Positions 25,169 through 34,150 of a stretch of DNA of 64,000 nt are shown here, piece by piece. The notes below the pieces were generated by a model. That model did not search any database. It was not told the DNA's origin and was given only the letters and a program-made list of their open reading frames with translations. How positions within the stretch are numbered: the stretch's first letter is position 1; each line of letters opens with the position of its first letter. The stretch spans positions 17,401 to 81,400 of the forward strand of contig JBKEAN010000056.1 of assembly GCA_047972415.1 (NCBI GenBank), written 5' to 3'. The DNA is from Mangrovibacterium sp047972415. GTDB lineage: Bacteria; Bacteroidota; Bacteroidia; Bacteroidales; Prolixibacteraceae. A program made the position numbers and the translations under genes.

Positions 25169-26515
25169 ATGCTCAGAAAAGTAGTTGCTGCTGCACTCGT
25201 ATTTTGTCTGGCAGGCGGTTATACGGCTTATGCTCAAGACAAAATGGTTGACGAAATTGTCGCAGTTGTGGGTAGCAATATTATCATGAAATCCGACGTC
25301 GAAGAAATGTTCATGAATAATCAGGCTCAGGGAATCACCACCGACGGGGATATGAAATGCGAAATACTGGAAGACTTCCTGATTGAAAAATTGTTGTTGG
25401 CCGAAGCCGAATTGGATACCACCATCACGGTAACCGACAGCCAAATTAACCAACAGCTCGACCAACGGATGCAATACTTCGTTAAAAACCTCGGTTCGGA
25501 ACGGGCAGTCGAAGCTTATTTCAAAAAACCCATTGTCGAAATTAAAGCCAGTTTGCAGGAAGTTATCAAAAACCAACTGATGACCAACCAGATGCGGCAA
25601 AAAATAATCGATGGCGTTGGTATTACACCAGCCGAAGTCCGCTACCAAGTACGGAGTGCAAAAACCGACGATTTGCCGCTAATTCAACCCCAGGTTGAAT
25701 ACGCCCAAATTACCGTTATTCCCCCAATTTCGGTTGAAGAAGAAAACCGCATCAAAGCCCGTTTGCGCGATTTCAAAAAACGAATTGAAGACGGCGAAAG
25801 CTTTGCCACCCTCGCCGTTCTGTATTCCGAAGACGGTTCGGCCCCCAACGGAGGCGAATTGGGCTACATGGGCCGCGCCCAGCTCGACCCTGCCTATGCA
25901 GCTGTAGCTTTCAACCTGCGTGGCGACCGCGTTTCGAACGTGGTGAAAAGCGATTTTGGGTACCATGTCATCCAATTGGTCGACCGACGTGGCGAGCAAG
26001 TAAACACCCGCCACATCATACAAATTCCGAAACCATCGACCCAAGCGCTCGAAGATGCCAAAACCCGCATGGACAGCCTCACCTCATTAATCCGCCGCAA
26101 AGTTATCAGCTTTGATGAAGCTGCTATGCGCTATTCGTCGGACAAAAGCTCGCGTAATGCAGGAGGTATTGCCATCAACCCTTACACCATGTCGTCCAAA
26201 TGGAGCATGGAAGAACTGGATCCGGAAGTGAGCAAGGTGCTGGCAAAAATGAACGAAAACGAAATTTCGGAGCCATTCCGCACTATCGACGATAAACAAC
26301 GCATGGTTTACAAAACCGTTAGTTTGCTGAAACGTTCCAAGGAACACCGTGCCAACCTGCAGGATGACTACCAGCAACTGGCCGACTTCTACCTGCAAAA
26401 AAAGCAGGACGAAGCACTTGAAAAATGGATTGCAGAACGTCAGTCGAAAACCTATATCCGTATCGACAACAGTTACGTAAACTGTAATTTCAAATATCAA
26501 AACTGGATAAAATAA
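25169..26515 (+). CDS. SurA-type peptidylprolyl isomerase with two parvulin domains
   Basis: I use the ATG at 25169; a TTG three codons earlier is also in frame. The 448-aa product has a signal peptide ending at YAQ, an N-terminal SurA chaperone domain (VVGSNIIMKSDVEEMF), and two PpiC-type parvulin domains. The first is at about 175-275 (YSEDGSAPNGGELGYM, FGYHVIQLVDRRGEQV) and the second at about 280-385, which is more divergent (RYSSDKSSRNAGGIAI). It is the full-length member of the cluster and should both chaperone and isomerise outer-membrane proteins. The product also ends in an unusual tail (VNCNFKYQNWIK). Confidence 0.92.
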   Translation: MLRKVVAAALVFCLAGGYTAYAQDKMVDEIVAVVGSNIIMKSDVEEMFMNNQAQGITTDGDMKCEILEDFLIEKLLLAEAELDTTITVTDSQINQQLDQRMQYFVKNLGSERAVEAYFKKPIVEIKASLQEVIKNQLMTNQMRQKIIDGVGITPAEVRYQVRSAKTDDLPLIQPQVEYAQITVIPPISVEEENRIKARLRDFKKRIEDGESFATLAVLYSEDGSAPNGGELGYMGRAQLDPAYAAVAFNLRGDRVSNVVKSDFGYHVIQLVDRRGEQVNTRHIIQIPKPSTQALEDAKTRMDSLTSLIRRKVISFDEAAMRYSSDKSSRNAGGIAINPYTMSSKWSMEELDPEVSKVLAKMNENEISEPFRTIDDKQRMVYKTVSLLKRSKEHRANLQDDYQQLADFYLQKKQDEALEKWIAERQSKTYIRIDNSYVNCNFKYQNWIK

Positions 26516-26521
26516 ATCGGC

Positions 26522-27487
26522 ATGGTTAACTTCAAAAACGAGGTTGAAGCAGTTGATACCCTGAATGCAAAAATGCAGTTACTGCACAATGAAGTTAAAA
26601 AGCGCATTTACGGGCAGGACGAAATTGTTAAACAGGTACTGATTTCGATGTTCAGCCGTGGGCACTGCCTGCTTATCGGCGTTCCGGGACTGGCCAAAAC
26701 CTTGTTGGTGAATACCATCTCTGAGGTCTTCAACCTCAAATACAGCCGTATTCAGTTTACGCCCGACTTGATGCCCTCCGATATTATAGGGACAGAGATA
26801 TTGAACCGCGATCGCGAATTTAAATTCGTGCCGGGGCCATTGTTTGCCAACATTATTTTGGCCGACGAGATTAACCGAACACCGCCAAAAACGCAGGCAG
26901 CCCTGCTGGAAGCCATGCAGGAACGGGCGGTAACCGCTGCCGGACAGCGATTTGAACTGGACAAACCTTTTTTTGTACTGGCCACGCAAAACCCCATTGA
27001 ACAGGAAGGGACTTATCCCCTTCCTGAAGCCCAGCTCGACCGTTTTATGTTTTCGATATGGCTTGATTATCCGAAATTTGAAGATGAATTAACCATTGTA
27101 CGAAACACCACCTCAGAGGTACAAGACAAACTGGTTACAATTATTTCGGCCGATGAAATCCGCCTTTTTCAGGATTTGATACTGAAAATTCCGGTAAACG
27201 ACAATGTATTGCGCTATGCTGTAAAACTGGCGGCCAAAACCCGTCCCGGAACCGAACTGGCCGACGAACTGGCCAACAAATACCTGAAATGGGGAGCTGG
27301 CCCGCGTGCTTCGCAGTACCTGATTTTAGGTGCCAAAACCCACGCCGCGGTTTCGGGTAAATACTCGCCCGACATTGAAGATGTTCAGGCAGTTGCCAAA
27401 AATATTCTTCGCCACCGTATCATTAAAAACTACAAAGCTGAAGCTGAAAACATTTCAGTCGATCAGCTCATCGACAAACTGCTGTAA
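26522..27487 (+). CDS. MoxR-family AAA+ ATPase
   Basis: This 321-aa ATPase has Walker A GVPGLAKT (about 45-52), Walker B IILADEINRTPP (about 110-121), sensor 1 in ATQNPIEQEG, and the arginine-rich sensor 2 region GPRASQYLIL. MoxR proteins act as chaperones for metal insertion or assembly of membrane and secreted complexes, often beside von Willebrand A proteins. Here no such partner is adjacent: the gene sits between the SurA cluster (6 bp before) and the OstA-like gene (12 bp after), so an envelope role is likely. Confidence 0.93.
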   Translation: MVNFKNEVEAVDTLNAKMQLLHNEVKKRIYGQDEIVKQVLISMFSRGHCLLIGVPGLAKTLLVNTISEVFNLKYSRIQFTPDLMPSDIIGTEILNRDREFKFVPGPLFANIILADEINRTPPKTQAALLEAMQERAVTAAGQRFELDKPFFVLATQNPIEQEGTYPLPEAQLDRFMFSIWLDYPKFEDELTIVRNTTSEVQDKLVTIISADEIRLFQDLILKIPVNDNVLRYAVKLAAKTRPGTELADELANKYLKWGAGPRASQYLILGAKTHAAVSGKYSPDIEDVQAVAKNILRHRIIKNYKAEAENISVDQLIDKLL

Positions 27488-27499
27488 TCTCTTTCGAAC

Positions 27500-29020
27500 A
27501 TGTTTGGTTTCGGTCAAAAATTCAATATCCTCTTGTTTTTCATTATCGCCCTGCCTCTTGGTTTGCTGGCCCAAAACAAAGCCCGGGTTGATATTATACA
27601 GGCCGAAACCATGAGGAACAACCAAACGATTGTAAAGAATGCCAACCGTTTGCTGGGCGACGTTATTATCGACCATAACGATATTCGCATGTGGTGCGAC
27701 AGCGCCTACTCTTACATTGGTACAAACCAGGTTGACGCCTTCGGGCACGTTCGTATTCTGAAGGCTGACACGCTTAACCTGTACGCCAAATTCGTTCGTT
27801 ACAACGGCGATACTAAATGGGCCTATGCCGAAGGCGATGTTAAACTGGTGAACAAAAGCGTTACCCTTACAACCGACACCCTGAACTACGACATGAACCG
27901 CGGCATTGGTTACTACGACGACTACGGTACGGTACAAGACAGTACGAACACCCTTTACAGCAAAATCGGCGAATATTATACCCAAATTGAAAAGGCTTTT
28001 TTTAAAACCGAAGTTGATGTAACCACCGATTCGTACAAAATGCTGTCGGACACCTTGGTTTACGAACCCAAAACCGGAGTGACATCAATTGTTGGCCCTA
28101 CCACTATTTACGACGAAAAAGATACCCTGTACGCCACCACTGGCTTTTACAATACAAAAACTGGTTATGCCGAATTGTATAAGTATCCGGTTATAAAAAC
28201 CAATGGACAGGATATGACTGCCGAATCAATTTTTTACAACAAAAAAACCGGCGAAGGGCTGGCCAAAGGCAATGCGTCCATTCACGACATCAAAAACAAA
28301 GTGATTGTGAAAGGAAACCATGTAATTTACAATGACCTGGAAAAAACATCGCAAGTAACCGATTCGGCGCTGGTAATGATGTATTCACCCAAGGATACGC
28401 TTTTTTTACATGCCGATACATTGCGCACCGTTCCCGATAGTATTTCCAACGAAAAAATATTAAAAGCTTATTACGCCGTAAAATTCTATCGGGCCGACTT
28501 GCAGGGAAAGTGCGACTCGTTGGTTTATTTCACCAAAGACTCAACCATGTGCATGCACCACCAACCGGTAATTTGGTCGGAGGCGAACCAAATGTCGGCC
28601 CAGTATATGGAAATGATGGTGATTGATTCTATCAGCCACGAGTTCAACATGGTTCGCGACGCCTTCATTATTGCCCAGGAAGATTCAGTCCGTTTCAACC
28701 AAATAAAAGGACGGAATATGAAAGGTTACATTAAACGGAACGACTTGTACCGGATTGATGTGGACGGGAACGGCCAGTCGATGTATTACGCAGCTGACGA
28801 CGAAGGGCTGATAGGACTGAATAAAGCGCAGTCCAGCACCATTGAAATACGTCTCGAAGACAGTAAAGTGAAGAAAATTACCTTTCGCACCACCCCCGAC
28901 GGAGAATTGGTTCCCATTGCCGATGTAGACGAAAAGGAGAGTCTGATGCCGGGTTTTAACTGGCAGGACACGATTCGGCCCAAACGGATGGAAGATATTT
29001 TTAAAAAGCAGGCTGATTAA
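27500..29020 (+). CDS. OstA/LptA-like periplasmic protein
   Basis: This 506-aa protein has a signal peptide ending near LLAQ and long OstA-type repeats of beta strands. The strands carry the recurrent pattern of adding or testing a structural unit (LLGDVIIDHNDIRMWCDSA, GHVRILKADTLNLYA, VKLVNKSVTLTTDTLNY). Such proteins form the beta-jellyroll bridge that carries lipopolysaccharide across the periplasm. Bacteroidota commonly encode this longer version with an extra C-terminal half. It follows the MoxR gene by 12 bp in the same direction and is convergent with the helicase gene. Confidence 0.87.
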   Translation: MFGFGQKFNILLFFIIALPLGLLAQNKARVDIIQAETMRNNQTIVKNANRLLGDVIIDHNDIRMWCDSAYSYIGTNQVDAFGHVRILKADTLNLYAKFVRYNGDTKWAYAEGDVKLVNKSVTLTTDTLNYDMNRGIGYYDDYGTVQDSTNTLYSKIGEYYTQIEKAFFKTEVDVTTDSYKMLSDTLVYEPKTGVTSIVGPTTIYDEKDTLYATTGFYNTKTGYAELYKYPVIKTNGQDMTAESIFYNKKTGEGLAKGNASIHDIKNKVIVKGNHVIYNDLEKTSQVTDSALVMMYSPKDTLFLHADTLRTVPDSISNEKILKAYYAVKFYRADLQGKCDSLVYFTKDSTMCMHHQPVIWSEANQMSAQYMEMMVIDSISHEFNMVRDAFIIAQEDSVRFNQIKGRNMKGYIKRNDLYRIDVDGNGQSMYYAADDEGLIGLNKAQSSTIEIRLEDSKVKKITFRTTPDGELVPIADVDEKESLMPGFNWQDTIRPKRMEDIFKKQAD

Positions 29021-29032
29021 AGCCCAAGCCCT

Positions 29033-30457
29033 TTATTCCCCGAAAAACTCTTTATTGAAATTAACCAGGTAGAGCTCCTTTACCGGCCGTGTAAAAGCGG
29101 TGTACAACCAACGCAAAAACTCCTGGTTCAACATGTCCTCCACCAAATAGCCTTGGTCGATAAACACTGCATCCCACTGGCCACCTTGCGCTTTGTGGCA
29201 GGTAACAGCATAAGCAAACTTCACCTGCAACGCGTTAAAATGCGGGTTTTCTTTTATTTTTTCCCAACGCTTTTTCTTGCTTCTGATGTCGGCATAATCT
29301 TCGGCAACAGCCTGGAACAGCTTCATATTATCGTCGCTCGAAAAACTGGCCGACTCAATGGTTAAAGTATCCAGAAAAATTTTGCAATCAATTTCCAAAT
29401 TGTCGTAATCAATAAAACGAAGGCTGACGTTGGCAAAGCGAAACCCATACAATGACTCGTATTTCCGGATCGACTTTACTTCAACAATATCGCCGTTGGC
29501 AATAAAATCGAGCCGCTCATCGTCGGCCATCCAGAAGTAGTTGTTTTTTACCACCATCAGCAAATCGCCCACCGTAATTTCGGCTTCTTTGTACAAAATT
29601 GACGAGCGAATCCCCTGGTTGAATTTATTGGCTCGTTTGTTCGAGCGGGTAATCACCATAGTTTGCTGTTCGCCATAAGTATCGTAGCATTTGGCGATCG
29701 TTTCAATTAAATCGGCCCCACCTATTCGCCTGATGTCGGAAAAACCGTCCAATTCGATGGGAAAATAATCGCCATAAAAATCGCCTTCGCCAATCAATTC
29801 GCGAAGCATGGTTGCATTGTGCAATATCCCCGAGTCCTGTTGCTGTCTCACCACATCGGTCAGTTCTACTTCGTCAATATCAAGCCCGTACAGTCCCAGT
29901 TCGGCAGCATCCAGTGCGGGGCTCAGTTCCATGCCAACAGGTGGCAGCTGCGCCGTATCGCCAATCAGAACCAACCGGCAATTTTGCCCCGAATACACAT
30001 ACTCGTACAAATCGTCGAGCAAGCGCCCCGAGCCAAAAACCGACGCATCGCCAGCACTATTCGAAATCATAGAGGCCTCGTCCACCAGAAAAAAGCAATT
30101 TTTATAGAGGTTTTTGTCCAAAACGAAACGCCCCATACCATCCGCCGAGCTTTGCTGACGGTAAATGCGCTTGTGAACAGTTAAAGCACTTTTGCCAGTG
30201 TAGGTCGAAAGCACTTTTGCCGCCCGCCCGGTTGGGGCCATTAACACTGTTTGAATCTTAAAGTCTGTCAAGGTTTTCACCACGGCATTCACCATACTGG
30301 TTTTTCCGGTACCGGCATAGCCCTTCAGTAAAAATGCCCGTTCCTGATTTTCGGAGCTGATGAAACCAGCCAATTTTGCAGCCAGTTCATCCTGGCTCTG
30401 GGTTGGCGGAAACCCTAAATTTTCGAGCAATTTCTGATGTAGGTGTTTTTTTAGCAT
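29033..30457 (-). CDS. RecD-like superfamily 1 DNA helicase
   Basis: The start is placed at the ATG at 30457 (MLKKHLHQKLLENLG); the frame is open to 30523, but that part overlaps the promoter for the opposite gene. The 474-aa product has Walker A GYAGTGKTSMV, motif Ia APTGRAAKV, Walker B FFLVDEASMI, motif III LIGDTAQLPPVG, and the UvrD-like C-terminal box TCHKAQGGQWDAVFID with YTAFTRP. It resembles the RecD/TraA-like AAA_30 helicases found across Bacteroidota, with a role in repair or recombination. It is divergent from the hypothetical gene at 30547. Confidence 0.92.
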   Translation of the reverse strand: MLKKHLHQKLLENLGFPPTQSQDELAAKLAGFISSENQERAFLLKGYAGTGKTSMVNAVVKTLTDFKIQTVLMAPTGRAAKVLSTYTGKSALTVHKRIYRQQSSADGMGRFVLDKNLYKNCFFLVDEASMISNSAGDASVFGSGRLLDDLYEYVYSGQNCRLVLIGDTAQLPPVGMELSPALDAAELGLYGLDIDEVELTDVVRQQQDSGILHNATMLRELIGEGDFYGDYFPIELDGFSDIRRIGGADLIETIAKCYDTYGEQQTMVITRSNKRANKFNQGIRSSILYKEAEITVGDLLMVVKNNYFWMADDERLDFIANGDIVEVKSIRKYESLYGFRFANVSLRFIDYDNLEIDCKIFLDTLTIESASFSSDDNMKLFQAVAEDYADIRSKKKRWEKIKENPHFNALQVKFAYAVTCHKAQGGQWDAVFIDQGYLVEDMLNQEFLRWLYTAFTRPVKELYLVNFNKEFFGE

Positions 30458-30483
30458 CGTGGCTAAATTAAAGGAATCGCCCG

Positions 30484-30512
30484 ATTGTAATTTAATTTTT
30501 TTTATAAATTTG
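30484..30512 (+). promoter_or_regulatory. Bacteroidota-type promoter of the 30547 operon
   Basis: TAAATTTG at 30505-30512 is an exact TAnnTTTG match. An upstream ATTG at 30484-30487 lies 17 bp away, near the expected -33 place. Start of transcription would be near 30519, leaving a leader of about 28 nt. Confidence 0.6.
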
Positions 30513-30546
30513 CAAACAAACAAAAACTAATCTTAAATACGCAATA

Positions 30547-31179
30547 ATGAAGACAGTAATTCAGATTGTACTTATCGTAGCCGCAATCGTTCTTGGATAT
30601 TTGATTTACAATAGTGTTCAGACTCCAATCGATTTTGAAAAAGTCAAGCAAGAACGTTATGGTTTGGTTGTAGACCGGTTGAAAGAAATTAGAAAAGCAG
30701 AACTAGCATACAAAGATGTTCACGGACAATTTACCGGAAGCTTCGATACACTGATTAATTTTGTAAAAACCGGAAAACTGCCGTTGGTTCGCAAAATAGG
30801 TATGCTTACCGACAGTATGATTGAAGCTGGCTGGAACGAAGAAACAGCAATTAAAAAAGGTAAAATCATCCGCGATACCGTTCGTGTAAGTGTACTGGAT
30901 ACACTCTTCGGAAAATCATTTGATGCCAACACCCTGCAATATGTTCCGGTTGCCGACACGGTAGCTACATTCCATCTGGGTGCAACAATTTTGGAAACAG
31001 GGTCGGGTATCCGTGTTCCGGTGTTCGAAGCAAAAGCGCACAACAACACAATTCTCAAAGGTTTGGATAAACAGTTGCTCATCAACCTGAACGACCGTGC
31101 CCGTACAAACAGTAAGTATCCTGGTTTAAAAGTTGGTTCGTTGGAAGAAGCCAACAACAACGCCGGTAACTGGGAATAA
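30547..31179 (+). CDS. Conserved hypothetical membrane-anchored protein
   Basis: This 210-aa protein has one N-terminal transmembrane helix (about residues 4-22) and a soluble periplasmic or extracytoplasmic part. The segment KVKQERYGLVVDRLKEIRKAE at about 36-56 is helical and charged; the rest is strand-rich with no catalytic motif I recognise. It starts an apparent three-gene unit with DUF3822 (9 bp later) and rsmD, a linkage I have seen only in Bacteroidota-type genomes. I cannot give a function. Confidence 0.75.
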   Translation: MKTVIQIVLIVAAIVLGYLIYNSVQTPIDFEKVKQERYGLVVDRLKEIRKAELAYKDVHGQFTGSFDTLINFVKTGKLPLVRKIGMLTDSMIEAGWNEETAIKKGKIIRDTVRVSVLDTLFGKSFDANTLQYVPVADTVATFHLGATILETGSGIRVPVFEAKAHNNTILKGLDKQLLINLNDRARTNSKYPGLKVGSLEEANNNAGNWE

Positions 31180-31188
31180 TCGTAGCTT

Positions 31189-32019
31189 ATGCAACGAATA
31201 TCGCTGGTTGACGAAACTTTCGATTTAAACTTTACATTAGAATATTGTCTGTCCATCCAGCTTAGTCTGGATGGATTTTCTTTTTCTATTCTGGACACAG
31301 TTCAGAACAAGGTGGTTTATTTGTTCCACCAGGAACTGTACGAAGCCGAACCCGATTTTTTGCTCAAGCGCTTAAAAACCATCTACGAAGAATCGGAATT
31401 ATTGGAACTTCCGTATAAAAAAAACCGCATTTTACTGTCGGCCCCCGGACGAAGCTGCCTGATCCCCTACTCGTATTATCAGGCTAATCAACTGGATCGG
31501 TACCTTCAAACAACACTAACACCCCGCTCTGGATTCGTGGCTCAAAGCACGGCTATTCCTGTCTTTTCGCAGTGGATAGTTTTTGATACCCCTCAGTTGA
31601 TTCTGGAATTCCTTCAGCAGAAACACCCGGGTACCGAGTTAATGAATGAAACGAGAGTTGTTTGTCCCGAATTTGTCCGCTCACATAACACATTAAAAAT
31701 AACCATTCATAAAAAACATATCGTACTTATTGCGTTGAACGAGGCGGGAGTTTGTTTCTTCAACAGTTTTCCGTACGATACCGAAAACGATCAGCTTTAT
31801 TACATTTTGGGAGTTGTAAAGCAGTTCGGATACGACCCCGAACACCTTATTCTGGATGGGCAGGTCAATAAACACGCAACTATTTATCACCGGCTCAAGC
31901 AATATTTTAACCAGGTTGAAATTGCTGCCAACCCGCGTGGCATACACTTCAGCTACCTATTTGATAAACTGCCCGATGCCCGCTTTGTAACCCTTTTCAA
32001 TAGTTTTGTATGCGTATAG
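31189..32019 (+). CDS. DUF3822 family protein
   Basis: This 276-aa protein matches the Bacteroidota family DUF3822. The opening RISLVDETFDLNFTLEY, the LSIQLSLDGFSFSILD block and the C-terminal HLILDGQVNKHATIY are typical. The repeated strand-strand-helix layout suggests an ASKHA (actin-like) fold, but phosphate-binding loops are not evident. The last 10 nt overlap rsmD. No function has been established to my knowledge. Confidence 0.82.
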   Translation: MQRISLVDETFDLNFTLEYCLSIQLSLDGFSFSILDTVQNKVVYLFHQELYEAEPDFLLKRLKTIYEESELLELPYKKNRILLSAPGRSCLIPYSYYQANQLDRYLQTTLTPRSGFVAQSTAIPVFSQWIVFDTPQLILEFLQQKHPGTELMNETRVVCPEFVRSHNTLKITIHKKHIVLIALNEAGVCFFNSFPYDTENDQLYYILGVVKQFGYDPEHLILDGQVNKHATIYHRLKQYFNQVEIAANPRGIHFSYLFDKLPDARFVTLFNSFVCV

Positions 32020-32549
32020 TTGGTGGAAAATACAGGGGACGGTTGTTCAATCCCGGCAAAAGTTTTCGTGCCCGTCCCACAACCGATATGGCCAAGGAGA
32101 GCCTGTTCAATATTCTTCAGAACCAAATTGATTTTGAAGCAATTCGTGTACTCGATTTATTTTCAGGAACGGGAAGCATTTCGTTTGAATTTGCATCGCG
32201 CGGCTGTACCGACATTACCTCGGTCGAAGTCAATTTCCAGCATCACCGTTTCATTCAGGAAACCATTGAAAAACTGGGCGAAAAAAGCATTCGCGCCATC
32301 AAAGCCAATGCCTTTGTGTATGGCACAAAAACAGACCAACGTTTCGACCTGGTTTTTGCCGACCCGCCTTACGACCTCAAACAATTCGCGCAAGTTCCCA
32401 ATTTGGTATTGAATGGCAACCTGCTTAAACCGGGTGGTTTATTCATTCTCGAACATTCTAAAAACTACGATTTCTCGGGTAGGTCCGAGTTTGTTGAACT
32501 TCGGAATTACGGTTCGGTGCATTTTGCTTTTTTCCGAAAGCCCGAGTAG
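32010..32549 (+). CDS. rsmD: 16S rRNA (guanine966-N2)-methyltransferase RsmD
   Basis: This 179-aa Rossmann methyltransferase methylates G966 of 16S rRNA. The N-terminus MRIVGGKYRGR and RPTTDMAKESLFNIL are family signatures. The SAM-binding motif is VLDLFSGTGSISFE, and the catalytic motif DPPY is in LVFADPPYDL. The length is normal. Its start lies inside the end of the DUF3822 gene, so the two are translationally coupled. Confidence 0.95.
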   Translation: MRIVGGKYRGRLFNPGKSFRARPTTDMAKESLFNILQNQIDFEAIRVLDLFSGTGSISFEFASRGCTDITSVEVNFQHHRFIQETIEKLGEKSIRAIKANAFVYGTKTDQRFDLVFADPPYDLKQFAQVPNLVLNGNLLKPGGLFILEHSKNYDFSGRSEFVELRNYGSVHFAFFRKPE

Positions 32550-32653
32550 GACGTAGCTATACGCCAAATCCGATTGTCATCATTCGTTTTTTTTTATTTA
32601 TCTGCCTTTTTTCAGTTAACTTGAGCCGTCTAACCAAGTTAATCTGTTAACCG

Positions 32654-33973
32654 ATGAAACAACTTATTCTAACCTCTGCCCTGCTGTTGGGCTTTCATTT
32701 TTTGTTTGCACAGAAAAATTATCAGCCATCGCCTGAAAATCAGGCCAACCGCGAATGGTTTCAGGATGCCAAGTTCGGGCTTTTTATTCACTGGGGCGTT
32801 TATTCCGAAATGGCTGGCGGCGGCGATTATGGTGTTGCCGAGTGGATCATGAACAGCAAGCAAATTCCGGTCAAGCAATACGAAAAGCTGGCCGGGTTCT
32901 TTAATCCAACGGCTTTCGACCCTGCCGAATGGGTATCTACGGCTAAAAAAGCCGGAATAAAATACATCACGATTACCAGTAAACACCACGATGGCTTTGC
33001 GATATTCGACTCTAAAATAAGTAATTATGACATTGTTGACTCATCGCCCTATGGAAAAGATATTCTGAAAATGCTAAAAGCCGAATGTGATAAGCAAGGA
33101 GTTAAATTGTTTTTTTATCACTCGCAATTGGACTGGCACCATCCCGATTATTTTCCGCGGGGCAACACAGGTAAAGGCTTTACCGGCCGCCCCGAAAGCG
33201 GTAACTGGAACAAATACATTGACTACATGAATACCCAGCTGACCGAGTTATTGACCAATTATGGCGAAGTTGGCGGAATTTGGTTTGATGGCATGTGGGA
33301 TAAGCCGGATGCCGACTGGCGTTTGCATGAAACGTATGAGCTGATTCACCGTCTTCAACCGGGAGTGCTGATTGGGAGCAATCACCACCGTACGCCATAC
33401 GAAGGCGAAGATTTCCAAATGTTTGAGCGCGATCTTCCAGGCGAGAACACGATGGGGTTCAACCAAACCAGCAGCATATCCGAACTACCGATCGAAATGT
33501 GCGAAACCATGAACGGAAGCTGGGGCTTCAACATCAAAGATCATTCCTATAAAACAAGCAAACAGCTCATTCAAACCATGGTGAAAGCTGCCGGTTACGG
33601 TGCTAACTTTCTGCTCAATACCGGCCCCATGCCGAATGGCAAAATTCAACCCGAAAATATTGATACGCTGATGATTATCGGAAAATGGATTGACAAATAC
33701 GGGGACGCTATTTACGGCACGCGAAAAGGACCGGTAAAACCAAGCAATTGGGGATCGACTACCCAAAAGGGAAACACGGTTTACCTGCACATACTGAATT
33801 TGAATGACGAAAACCTGCTACTCCCCGATTTCGGCAGAAAAATAAAATCGATGGTTTATTTTGACGATAACACGAGCGTAAAATTTAAGCATACCGAATT
33901 CGGGACACTTGTTAATCTTCCGCTTAACAAACGACAAAAAATTGATACCATCATAACCGTTAAAGTTGAATAA
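32654..33973 (+). CDS. Alpha-L-fucosidase (GH29)
   Basis: This 439-aa exported enzyme removes terminal fucose from glycans. A signal peptide ends after FAQ (about residue 19). GH29 landmarks are FGLFIHWGVYSE near 42-53, YITITSKHHDGFAIFDS (about 99-115), and the nucleophile Asp in GGIWFDGMWD (about 209-218). A conserved AAGYGANFLLNTGP follows. The length matches single-domain GH29 enzymes. No SusC/D pair or regulator is adjacent, so this is a lone glycosidase with the nearby oxidoreductase, not a full polysaccharide locus. Confidence 0.95.
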   Translation: MKQLILTSALLLGFHFLFAQKNYQPSPENQANREWFQDAKFGLFIHWGVYSEMAGGGDYGVAEWIMNSKQIPVKQYEKLAGFFNPTAFDPAEWVSTAKKAGIKYITITSKHHDGFAIFDSKISNYDIVDSSPYGKDILKMLKAECDKQGVKLFFYHSQLDWHHPDYFPRGNTGKGFTGRPESGNWNKYIDYMNTQLTELLTNYGEVGGIWFDGMWDKPDADWRLHETYELIHRLQPGVLIGSNHHRTPYEGEDFQMFERDLPGENTMGFNQTSSISELPIEMCETMNGSWGFNIKDHSYKTSKQLIQTMVKAAGYGANFLLNTGPMPNGKIQPENIDTLMIIGKWIDKYGDAIYGTRKGPVKPSNWGSTTQKGNTVYLHILNLNDENLLLPDFGRKIKSMVYFDDNTSVKFKHTEFGTLVNLPLNKRQKIDTIITVKVE

Positions 33974-33996
33974 CCATTTTATCCAAAATTAACCTG

Positions 33997-34021
33997 AATG
34001 GCGGCCATTGTGGCGGCCATT
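33997..34021 (+). terminator. Stem-loop after the fucosidase gene
   Basis: AATGGC-G-GCCA-TTG-TGGC-G-GCCATT forms a near-perfect 11-bp stem with one G-G mismatch, followed by TTTGCT. It lies 24 bp after the stop. The T-tail is short, so this is a probable weak intrinsic terminator. Confidence 0.55.
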
Positions 34022-34150
34022 TTGCTATCTTTAGCTTTCGGGTGACAAATAATCGGGGCAATTTTACACAAAAACCCTTTTTCCCGAGGAATTGAAGATT
34101 CGCAAAAAACCAGAGCAATCTCATCAGTAACAATAAAAAACCAGTTAACT

